Of a DNA stretch of 7,074 bases, positions 1-5,453 are shown piece after piece. Source of the stretch: Gammaproteobacteria bacterium. Its GTDB lineage: Bacteria; Pseudomonadota; Gammaproteobacteria; Arenicellales; Poriferihabitantaceae. The stretch covers positions 1-7,074 of the forward strand of contig VXPI01000321.1 in assembly GCA_009839585.1 (NCBI GenBank), given 5' to 3'. The translations under genes and the position numbers were made by a program. Under the pieces are notes generated by a model. That model did not search any database. It had not been told where the DNA came from and was given only the letters and a program-made list of their open reading frames with translations. Each line of letters opens with the position of its first letter. Position 1 is the first letter of the stretch.

Positions 1-1373
1 GATTCCACTTCTATTGATGAGATGTTCTCGCCACCAGAGATGATGATGTCTTTCAGTCGGTCCTTGATTTCCAGATAACCATCCGGGTAAACCACGGCAA
101 GATCCCCACTATGGAAGCAGCCACTCTTGAATGCTTCAGCAGTCGCATCCGGGTTTTTGTAGTAGCCTTTCATCACTTGATTGCCGGAAAGCACCACTTC
201 CCCGATCGATTCCCCATCTTGAGGAACATCCTGTCCCGTTTCAATATTGACCACGCGTACCGAATCCATCATGGGAAAACGAACGCCCTGTCTGGCCTTG
301 ATTTCAGCCTGTTTGTCGATACCAAGGCCTGACCATTCACTTTTCCAGTCACAAAAAACCACATGCCCAAATGTTTCGGTCAGACCGTAGACATGGGTAA
401 CATTGAATCCAAGTTTTTGCATTTGCTCCAGAATTTTGCTTGGTGGTGGTGCCCCGGCAGTCATGACCTCAACCGTATGATCGGGAACATAGTGCAGTTC
501 ATCGGGCGAGTTGGCCAGCATCGCGAGAACAATCGGCGCGGCACCAAAATGTGTAATCCGGTGTGTTCGGATCGCTTGAAAAATATTTTCAGCATTAACG
601 ACCCGGTTACAGACCAGAGTACCGCCCATCAGGGTCATAGTCCAGATATGTCCCCATCCATTACAGTGAAACATCGGAACTGTATATAGGTAACGAGGGC
701 TCTTTTGGATATTCCAGGCCGCAACCGTTCCCATAGACATCAGGTATGAACCACGATGATGGTAGACCACGCCTTTCGGGCGTCCACTGGTCCCAGAGGT
801 GTAGTTGAGAGTAAGGGCATCCCACTCGGATTCCGGGTATCCCCAGTCTACCGTTATCCCTGCGGATGCCAATAACTCTTCATACGTCATTGACCCAAGA
901 CGTTCGCCAGAATCTCCCGGTAACTCCTGGTCAACGATATCGATCACCATAGGCTTAGTCTTCAGTCTTGAAAGCGCTGCAGCCATGACATCAGAGAACT
1001 GGGTGTCCGTAATAAGAAATTCTGCATCGCTATGTTCAAGAATATAGGATATCGTATCGGGGTCGAGGCGTGTATTGATGGAGTTCAGAACTCCTCTTGA
1101 CATTGGAATACCGAAATGAGCTTCTGCAAGTTCCGGTGTATTGGCAGCCATCATGGCAACAGTGCTCCCGGAGGAAATTCCGAGTTTTCGCAGTCCGGCG
1201 GCAAGGCTCAGACAGCGTTTGGCGGTCTCTCCCCAGGTATAGGATCGATTTCCATAGACGATTGATTGCTGATCGGCATAGACCTCGGATGCCCTCTGTA
1301 AAAACGAGAGCGGGGTTAACTGCACAAAATTCAGGCCCTCAATTCTGGGCAATTCATCGTAATAGCTCTTCAT
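1..1373 (-). CDS. AMP-forming acyl-CoA synthetase (partial, C-terminus off the left edge)
   Basis: Member of the ANL superfamily. It activates a carboxylic acid with ATP to an acyl-adenylate and transfers it to CoA, presumably in the cytosol. The frame is open from ATG at 1373 to the window edge (457 codons). Visible motifs are the P-loop TSGTSGRPKG (residues 192-201), FHCNGWGH (235-242), YGLTE (329-333), SGD (422-424) and the hinge region DRLKDIIISGGEN near the cut. Relatives are about 540 residues, so roughly 80 are missing, including the catalytic lysine of the C-terminal lid. The N-terminal stretch LTPLSFLQRA and the HCNGWG motif recall the fatty-acyl/benzoate-type group related to plant acyl-activating enzymes. 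It could act on a medium-chain, aromatic or methylthio acid; the substrate cannot be read from sequence. The start is the only ATG in frame after an upstream stop, and it lacks a clear Shine-Dalgarno sequence. Decayed genes on the same strand lie upstream. Confidence 0.94.
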   Translation of the reverse strand, partial: MKSYYDELPRIEGLNFVQLTPLSFLQRASEVYADQQSIVYGNRSYTWGETAKRCLSLAAGLRKLGISSGSTVAMMAANTPELAEAHFGIPMSRGVLNSINTRLDPDTISYILEHSDAEFLITDTQFSDVMAAALSRLKTKPMVIDIVDQELPGDSGERLGSMTYEELLASAGITVDWGYPESEWDALTLNYTSGTSGRPKGVVYHHRGSYLMSMGTVAAWNIQKSPRYLYTVPMFHCNGWGHIWTMTLMGGTLVCNRVVNAENIFQAIRTHRITHFGAAPIVLAMLANSPDELHYVPDHTVEVMTAGAPPPSKILEQMQKLGFNVTHVYGLTETFGHVVFCDWKSEWSGLGIDKQAEIKARQGVRFPMMDSVRVVNIETGQDVPQDGESIGEVVLSGNQVMKGYYKNPDATAEAFKSGCFHSGDLAVVYPDGYLEIKDRLKDIIISGGENISSIEVE

Positions 1374-1455
1374 GACTTCATTGGCGGTGGGAGTGTTGAT
1401 ACTGTAATGAGCATAATGCCATTCACTTCAGGAACTTGAGTTAGTCGACTGACTT

Positions 1456-1844
1456 TCAGTTCATATGGATCGATAGGCCCTGCTGGTCATCATGGATTGA
1501 ATCAGTCCCTTCAGTGCGCAGCCGAGATATCCGAAAGGGCAGGCCCATGCGGATGAGTAGTTGAGCAACGAGGGACGACAATGCTGTTCGAACGCGACAG
1601 ATTGAAGAACAGTGGATCCTGGATGTAAGAAGGGTCCTTCAATCGCCGGAAGCATGGCGAGTCCATCGAATGTGGGCAAGCCAGGATCAAACATTAAATT
1701 GCTGGATTTAAACGAACGTGAAAACTGTATGAATTCATCAACTTTTTTCCTGATCTTGTCCAGTGTACTGGCATCAGTGATGGTTTCAAGTGTCAAGCAT
1801 CCGTTTTCACGGTAGAACTCGACTTGGGATGTATTCAAGATCAT
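1456..1844 (-). pseudogene. Phytanoyl-CoA dioxygenase (PhyH) family remnant, two frameshifts
   Basis: The reading begins at ATG 1844 with a PhyH-like N-terminus (QVEFYRENGCLTLE, then a helix with LDKIRKKVDEF) and continues in one frame to ...GPFLH. The family-like continuation QDPLFFNLSRSNSIV then appears in a second frame, after one extra base near 1625. The next expected piece, SLVAQLL...FRISRL, appears in a third frame after another extra base near 1580, ending at a TGA at 1456-1458. Joining the three frames gives a co-linear PhyH N-terminal half of about 130 residues. Intact members are about 250-300 residues and carry an HxD...H iron-binding triad in the part that is missing here. The gene is therefore frameshifted and truncated, and should be inactive unless the shifts are sequencing errors. 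An unshifted frame in the same place (start possible at 1919, stop at 1461) gives a 152-residue product whose last third looks like nonsense. Confidence 0.6.
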
Positions 1845-1918
1845 GTTTGATACTCGGGGCAGAGTGCTATTCAAGTCGAAGTATCCATGATTTATATCCA
1901 ATTTTTCAACATATTTCA

Positions 1919-2053
1919 TCAGCCATAGCTCGCCATATACCCTGGTATATCGAACCGGGCATACATTCGCAATTCATTGTCTGACCAGAAGATTGTTGAA
2001 TATAACCTGACTCAAGAAATCACAGGGTTGGCGATCAACGCCAGATCGAACTA
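1919..2053 (-). pseudogene. Decayed coding fragment, family not recognised
   Basis: One minus-strand frame reads like real protein but has a stop at both ends and one inside. A piece FDLALIANPVIS is followed by a TGA at 2012-2014, then VRLYSTIFWSDNELRMYAR continuing to RFDIPGYMASYG, then tandem TGA codons at 1916-1921. The amino-acid composition (aromatic, balanced charges, no runs of rare residues) looks like a folded protein C-terminus rather than random translation. No usable start codon with a ribosome binding site precedes it. It probably belongs to the same ancestral gene as the next fragment upstream, in a different frame. I do not recognise the family. It could also be chance, as the stretch is short. 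Confidence 0.3.
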
Positions 2054-2054
2054 T

Positions 2055-2327
2055 CTATATCTGACAGCCATGTCTAAAAGCTTGGCCTAGCCATATCAGA
2101 GGTAAACGGCCATTACTGCTTCCTTCAATCATCCACCTGCCATGAAACATGATCCCTAATCCAAAAATAGAACAGTCCTTGTCACGCACAAAGTCCCATG
2201 CGTCCCGGGTTTCAGCCCCGAAGCCGGTATCACCCACTGGGCGAAACTTCGGAAATATCAGAAACCACGTTATGCAGGGCATTGAACGTACGTCCATGTT
2301 TTCTATTTTTGGATCAGGGGTGCCTGA
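2055..2327 (-). pseudogene. Open fragment of an unrecognised protein, probably decayed
   Basis: This minus-strand frame is open from just after a TGA at 2328-2330 to a TAG at 2055-2057. An ATG at 2297 would give 80 residues. The middle reads protein-like (KFRPVGDTGFGAETRDAW, then DFVRDKDCSIFGLG and MFHGRWMIEG). A neighbouring frame just upstream also reads protein-like (HGRTFNALHNVVSDISEV) and would join near 2235 after a one-base shift, which suggests decay by frameshift. There is no convincing ribosome binding site before 2297. I do not recognise the family. The piece may form one broken gene with the fragment at 1919-2053. A genuine 80-residue gene is possible but less likely given the decayed surroundings. 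Confidence 0.3.
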
Positions 2328-2362
2328 TCACTGTAGAAACGGTAACAATCCGTGATATTATT

Positions 2363-2560
2363 TCAAGTCAAAGACTGAGTGCTACTCTGTAAAGATTCTA
2401 TCAGTCTAATGACCAATCCGGTAAATTCTTGGGTCATCACAATGGCAGAAATCTGGTTACCATTGTCCTGATGTCCAGCATTGCCGGGAATAATGATTGG
2501 CAAGTCACTAGTGTGTTCATCTGGTTGCGAGTAATTGATCGGGACCGATGAACCAAACCC
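2363..2560 (-). other. Open minus-strand segment without a start, unassigned remnant
   Basis: Sixty-five sense codons run directly after the TGA that ends the DUF4143-like remnant, in the same frame, to a TGA at 2363-2365. The translation includes EHTSDLPIIIPGNAGHQD and a helix-like MTQEFTGLVIRLIESL. The only in-frame ATG lies deep inside, so this is not a standalone gene. It may be the C-terminal tail of another decayed protein, or a non-homologous extension of the ATPase remnant. I do not recognise it, and chance openness cannot be excluded at this length. Confidence 0.2.
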
Positions 2561-2886
2561 TCACGCACTACTTTCAGCCATAACTCGAATTCCACATGCA
2601 AATTGTTTGCCGGCAGCTTCCATAAGCCGTTTCAATCCTCTGAAATCCCTGGACTGAGCCGTTTTTCCTGCCCTGACCTCAATGCCCACGATTTCGTTCC
2701 AGGAGTTTTCATATTTGTTTTATTTTTCGTCAATTTCGGAATAATATCTCGTCTAATTCGGAATACTTAGCCGTCAGTTGTGGACTGCTTGCCATTTGCT
2801 ACTGAATGCCATACCTCAGCAGGCAGATCACCAAATGCCGAAAGTTCGAAGCAGCATAAGCCTATTCCTTTCCAGCAAGGCTTCAG
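2561..2886 (-). pseudogene. C-terminal remnant of a DUF4143-type AAA ATPase
   Basis: DUF4143 ATPases carry an N-terminal AAA domain and a C-terminal nuclease-like fold ending in a characteristic E-V-D ... IEVKAG ... DFRGL pattern. Here one minus frame (about 2752 down to 2561) reads YYSEID, then a TAA at 2720-2722, then EIVGIEVRAGKTAQSRDFRG and LKRLMEAAGKQF before a TGA. That is the family's signature tail with an in-frame stop. Further upstream, in another frame (2886-2767), AFGDLPAEVWHSVANGKQ resembles the preceding FGxLLExFVxxELxKQ motif of the same family, so there is also a frameshift. The AAA half is absent. Such ATPases are common accessory genes, sometimes linked to defence or mobile regions; their role is poorly known. 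The gene is plainly broken. The family call rests mainly on the IEVRAG...DFRGLKRL segment. Confidence 0.55.
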
Positions 2887-2956
2887 TTAGTCAGTATTCC
2901 ATAATTACATCCTTATCGCCATAATACGCATTTCTTTTCTATCCCGAAACCACACG

Positions 2957-4087
2957 ATGAAATCCTCTTCTGACTCGTCTCCAGCGTTCACTTTCTCAAG
3001 ACGTATCCGGGAAACTCCATATGAAAAAAGAGTCATGGGGCAAACACCGAAATCCATGACCATCTACAACAACACTCCGTTGATGACAGTATTTCGATCA
3101 CCTCAGCAAGACTATGAACACCTATGCGAACATGTGCAGATTTGGGATGTGTCATGTGAACGACAGGTTGAAATTGCTGGTGGTGATGCCGTGAAACTAG
3201 TTGAATTGATCACGCCAAGGGATGTTTCAAAATGTGAAATAGGGCAATGCATGTATATACCCTTGGTTGACGAGAATGGGGGAATTGTCAATGACCCTAT
3301 CCTGTTACGCCTGAACAAGGAACACTTTTGGTTGTCGATTGCTGATTCAAATGTATTGCTTTGGGTAAAGGGCATTGCTTATGGAATGGGATATCGCACA
3401 TCAATACAAGACCCTGATGTCAACCCACTCGCAATCCAGGGGCCTAGGTCAGATGACTTGATGGTTGACTTGCTTGGAGAGAATATTCGGAAACTTCCGT
3501 TTTTTCGCTTTTTCCGCAAAACATTGGCAGGTACTTCGTTCTATATCGCTCGATCTGGCTGGAGTGGCCAAGGTGGATTTGAAATCTATCTGGAAGAATG
3601 CAGTAAAGGGCTAGATTTATGGGACTGTATCTGGGATGCGGGCCAAAAATACAATATCCGTGCCGGTTGCCCAAATTCGATTGACCGCATTGAGAGGGGC
3701 TTATTGTCCTATGGAAACGACATGACACTCGCTGAGAATCCCTTTGTATGCGGCCTGGATCGTTTCATTTCACGGGACAAAAAAGCAGAATGTATGTCGT
3801 CTGGTGCATTGAGTAAGGCATATGAACAGGGGACTACGCACAAACTGGTTTATCTGCTCATTCCGGGAAAATCGCTGACACCTCCACGCGAGACGTGGAG
3901 GGTGAGTGATGAATCTGGTACTACGCGCGGTTACCTGACCAGCATGGCTTATTCAATGCGATACGGAGGCAATATTGCGTTTGCGACAGTAGAGGCGCAG
4001 TTCTCGACTCCGGGCCAGGCGTTGTTCGTTGAGATTGATTCGGATGAACAAGCAACAGCAACGGTCTTAAGCGAATTCAGGGATTGA
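2957..4087 (+). CDS. dmdA: DmdA-like THF-dependent demethylase (GcvT/aminomethyltransferase family)
   Basis: DmdA demethylates dimethylsulfoniopropionate in the cytosol, passing the methyl group to tetrahydrofolate and leaving methylmercaptopropionate. This 376-residue protein matches the family in length (about 370) and along its whole length as I remember it. Matches include the N-terminal SRRIRETPYEKRV, VQIWDVSCERQVEI (60-73), VDENGGIVNDP (104-114), the folate-fold segment ARSGWSGQGGFEIY (198-211), GCPNSIDRIERGLLSYGND (237-255) and NPFVCGLDRF (261-270). The start at 2957 keeps the conserved SRR...TP leader; the next ATG, at 3035, would remove it. No good Shine-Dalgarno sequence precedes the start. 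The gene stands alone on its strand after a decayed region and converges on a GNAT gene with 18 bases between stop codons. The GcvT superfamily also demethylates glycine betaine derivatives and sarcosine, so membership of the DmdA group is firm but DMSP as substrate is inferred. Confidence 0.85.
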   Translation: MKSSSDSSPAFTFSRRIRETPYEKRVMGQTPKSMTIYNNTPLMTVFRSPQQDYEHLCEHVQIWDVSCERQVEIAGGDAVKLVELITPRDVSKCEIGQCMYIPLVDENGGIVNDPILLRLNKEHFWLSIADSNVLLWVKGIAYGMGYRTSIQDPDVNPLAIQGPRSDDLMVDLLGENIRKLPFFRFFRKTLAGTSFYIARSGWSGQGGFEIYLEECSKGLDLWDCIWDAGQKYNIRAGCPNSIDRIERGLLSYGNDMTLAENPFVCGLDRFISRDKKAECMSSGALSKAYEQGTTHKLVYLLIPGKSLTPPRETWRVSDESGTTRGYLTSMAYSMRYGGNIAFATVEAQFSTPGQALFVEIDSDEQATATVLSEFRD

Positions 4088-4105
4088 GGCAAAACCATCG
4101 CGTTC

Positions 4106-4582
4106 TCATGAAGTAAAGAACAGTCCCGGTTTTGTTTCTTCATACAGGTGATACGCGGTTTTATGCATTCCGTATTTTCGATATGCCTCTTGGGCAACGG
4201 TATTGTCTTTTTCGACATACAGCCTGAAACCACAAACATTTTCATCCATTTCAGCAAGCTCCTTGACCTTTGAATAAAGACGGCCATAGAGCCCGATCCT
4301 TCGAAAATCCGATAAAACATAGACACTCTGAATCCACCAGAATTGTCCACATCGCCAGTCGCTCCATTCAGTGGTAATCATGAGCGAACCAATAATCCGG
4401 CTGTCAGATTCGGCAACCAGATAAAAACCGAGTTCTGGGTTATTCAGGAGTTTGGTAACGCCTGATTCAACAATTTCCTGCCTGAGAGCGAGATTTTCAG
4501 TCTCTTGCGCAATATTTACATTGAACCGGGTAATCTGGGCGACATCTTCTTTTGTTGCTCGCCGGATAACTGCCTGATCCAT
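4106..4582 (-). CDS. GNAT family N-acetyltransferase
   Basis: A 158-residue single-domain protein, the usual length for GNAT enzymes, which transfer an acetyl group from acetyl-CoA to an amine. The order is typical: an N-terminal IRRATKEDVAQI strand-helix (6-17), a central strand GFYLVAESDSRIIGSLMIT (52-70), then QSVYVLSDFRRIGLYGRLY (85-103) forming the acetyl-CoA pyrophosphate loop, and a C-terminal NTVAQEAYRKYGM (127-139). The loop reads R94-R-I-G-L-Y99 rather than the textbook R/QxxGxG/A, so the last small residue is replaced by tyrosine. The substrate is unknown. The gene follows the YHS-domain gene on the same strand after a 92-base gap containing a hairpin, so co-transcription is uncertain. 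It faces dmdA tail to tail. No obvious Shine-Dalgarno sequence precedes ATG 4582, which is the first methionine in the frame. Confidence 0.9.
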   Translation of the reverse strand: MDQAVIRRATKEDVAQITRFNVNIAQETENLALRQEIVESGVTKLLNNPELGFYLVAESDSRIIGSLMITTEWSDWRCGQFWWIQSVYVLSDFRRIGLYGRLYSKVKELAEMDENVCGFRLYVEKDNTVAQEAYRKYGMHKTAYHLYEETKPGLFFTS

Positions 4583-4613
4583 AACTGGCCGCTTGGAAGA
4601 TAAGGGTGAAAGG

Positions 4614-4663
4614 GGTCAGGAGGCAAACCTGACGGACCCGAATTCAACTTCAGGTCTGTCAGG
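4614..4663 (-). terminator. Hairpin-forming spacer between the YHS and GNAT genes (weak terminator or attenuator)
   Basis: The arms CCTGACGGACC (4628-4638) and GGTCTGTCAGG (4653-4663) pair over 11 positions with one imperfect pair, around a 14-base loop. On the minus-strand transcript the stem is followed by only a short T-run (TTTGCC), so termination would be weak. A second arm, GGTCAGG at 4614-4620, can pair instead with CCTGACC/CCTGAC at 4628-4633, giving two mutually exclusive hairpins. The position, 12 bases past the YHS stop codon, fits a terminator or partial read-through element for the GNAT gene. Function is inferred from structure only. Confidence 0.35.
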
Positions 4664-4674
4664 CTGTCGATTGA

Positions 4675-5130
4675 TCAGTTTAATACACTAGGCCAGTTCC
4701 TGTTGGCTTTTTCAATAAACCCGGGCTTGTCCTGCAACCATTTTTCCTGGATTTTGGCATTGTAATTGAGATAAAGCTTGCCATCAGTAATATTCCATTG
4801 TTCTGGATCAGAGGAGGCTGTATCGCCATTGGCAACGGCCCATGCACAATATCCGCCATACTGGGGTTCATACGCTTCCGGATTTTCCTTGAATGCATCC
4901 AGATTCTCCTGACTTGCAAAACGCCACTCCGCTCCCTTGTGTTCAATCTGGAATTTCTTGCTACCCTTGGTTGGCTCGCCAGCCGTGAAGTACGCTACAA
5001 CATCGTAACCACTGGCCGCGGTGTTGCCAAACCGTTTGGTATAAACCTCATCCTTGGCTGCATGAACTGCTGGAATCATTGCAATCGCAAGGATCAGACC
5101 AATTAGATATGGTAAAACTCGACTGGACAT
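4675..5130 (-). CDS. Exported YHS-domain protein
   Basis: A 151-residue protein with a Sec signal peptide: short basic start, hydrophobic core LPYLIGLILAIAMIP and likely cleavage after AVHA (residue 24). The mature part carries the YHS-domain pattern GYDVVAYFTAG (41-51), KGSKKFQIEHKGAEWRFAS (55-73), an ENLDAFKENPEAYEPQYGGYCAWAV core (75-99) and LYLNYN (119-124). YHS domains are associated with metal binding, but the role of these periplasmic stand-alone members is not settled. Some relatives have selenocysteine at the position of Cys95 (GGYC); here the codon is TGT, so this is the cysteine form. The start is supported by GAGG six bases before the ATG (5137-5140 on the plus strand). It is transcribed away from mttB across a shared upstream spacer and may lead into the GNAT gene. 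The link to demethylation is positional only. Confidence 0.9.
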   Translation of the reverse strand: MSSRVLPYLIGLILAIAMIPAVHAAKDEVYTKRFGNTAASGYDVVAYFTAGEPTKGSKKFQIEHKGAEWRFASQENLDAFKENPEAYEPQYGGYCAWAVANGDTASSDPEQWNITDGKLYLNYNAKIQEKWLQDKPGFIEKANRNWPSVLN

Positions 5131-5163
5131 AAAAAGCCTCTTTTATGAATGTTGTTATCGATT

Positions 5164-5199
5164 AACCCGGGGTTCCCTGGTACGACAGGATACCCAGGG
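5164..5199. repeat. GC-rich inverted repeats upstream of the YHS gene
   Basis: The palindrome AACCC-G-GGGTT (5164-5174) is followed by CCCTGG (5175-5180) and CCAGGG (5194-5199), an inverted pair separated by 13 bases. GGGGTT also occurs twice (5169-5174 and 5197-5202). The group lies 34-70 bases upstream of the YHS start codon, in the spacer shared with mttB. It could be an operator or a 5' leader hairpin of the YHS transcript. No regulator family is recognisable from it. Confidence 0.25.
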
Positions 5200-5212
5200 G
5201 TTGTTGGTAAAA

Positions 5213-5386
5213 TTACAAATTATTGCAGTGCATGAATACTGTCTCATTATCTGTCTGCCAGACCTGTAATTGCAAGGTAATTTTTGAGCTGGAATTGAGA
5301 TTGTTAATCATGTGTTCAGTTATACTCCGCAATGCTTTTTCGATTGAACGCATTTGTTCATTACGAACCGAAATATCGTACCCCAT
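5213..5386 (-). CDS. Possible small ORF, 57 residues, unknown
   Basis: ATG at 5386 to TAA at 5213-5215 encodes 57 residues: MGYDISVRNEQM, then a probable amphipathic helix RSIEKALRSITEHMINNL, then alternating strand-like residues (KITLQLQVWQTD) and a C-terminal FMHCNNL. The sequence looks protein-like and uses ordinary codons. However, no Shine-Dalgarno sequence precedes the ATG, and the frame remains open upstream for twelve more codons with two cysteines (CTSC) and no ATG, GTG or TTG. It lies 82 bases upstream of the YHS gene on the same strand and starts 67 bases from mttB in the opposite direction, so the mttB promoter would have to overlap it. I do not recognise the family. It may be a real small gene, the tail of a decayed one, or chance. 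Confidence 0.3.
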   Translation of the reverse strand: MGYDISVRNEQMRSIEKALRSITEHMINNLNSSSKITLQLQVWQTDNETVFMHCNNL

Positions 5387-5441
5387 GCTTTGGCAAGAGG
5401 TGCATGATTGAGACAGTTGTTACTCATTTTTGACCCACCTC

Positions 5442-5446
5442 GGAGG
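5442..5446 (+). promoter_or_regulatory. Ribosome binding site fixing the mttB start
   Basis: GGAGG lies seven bases before ATG 5454. An in-frame TTG at 5430 would add eight residues but would place this site inside the coding sequence and has no site of its own. The ATG at 5454 is therefore the start, followed by the family-typical basic leader SRRAGGRAARHALRAAPL. Confidence 0.85.
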
Positions 5447-5453
5447 TTTTCCT

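Noticed and set aside
1..1373. Calling the ligase dmdB because dmdA is nearby
   Set aside because: Motifs fit the broader fatty-acid/benzoate-type ligases better, and decayed genes separate it from dmdA on the opposite strand.
111..1375. Several plus-strand frames of 70-110 residues
   Set aside because: They are antisense shadows of the acyl-CoA synthetase, which has continuous family motifs on the minus strand.
1935..1950. Perfect palindrome ATATACC-CT-GGTATAT resembling an operator
   Set aside because: It falls inside the protein-like remnant at 1919-2053 (encoding DIPGYM), so it is more simply explained as former coding sequence than as a regulator site.
2149..2392. Two overlapping plus-strand frames of 64-68 residues
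   Set aside because: No family features, no ribosome binding sites, and antisense to more protein-like minus-strand remnants.
2897..2925. TTCCAT - 17 bases - CATAAT as a sigma-70 promoter for dmdA
   Set aside because: The position and spacing fit, but the -35 match is poor and the region is AT-rich, so it is not supportable without transcript data.
5223..5411. 62-residue plus-strand frame upstream of mttB
   Set aside because: Cysteine-rich, low-quality translation with no ribosome binding site; it lies antisense to a more protein-like frame.
5430..5453. TTG start for the MttB-family gene
   Set aside because: The GGAGG at 5442-5446 is correctly spaced for ATG 5454 and would lie inside the coding sequence if TTG were used.
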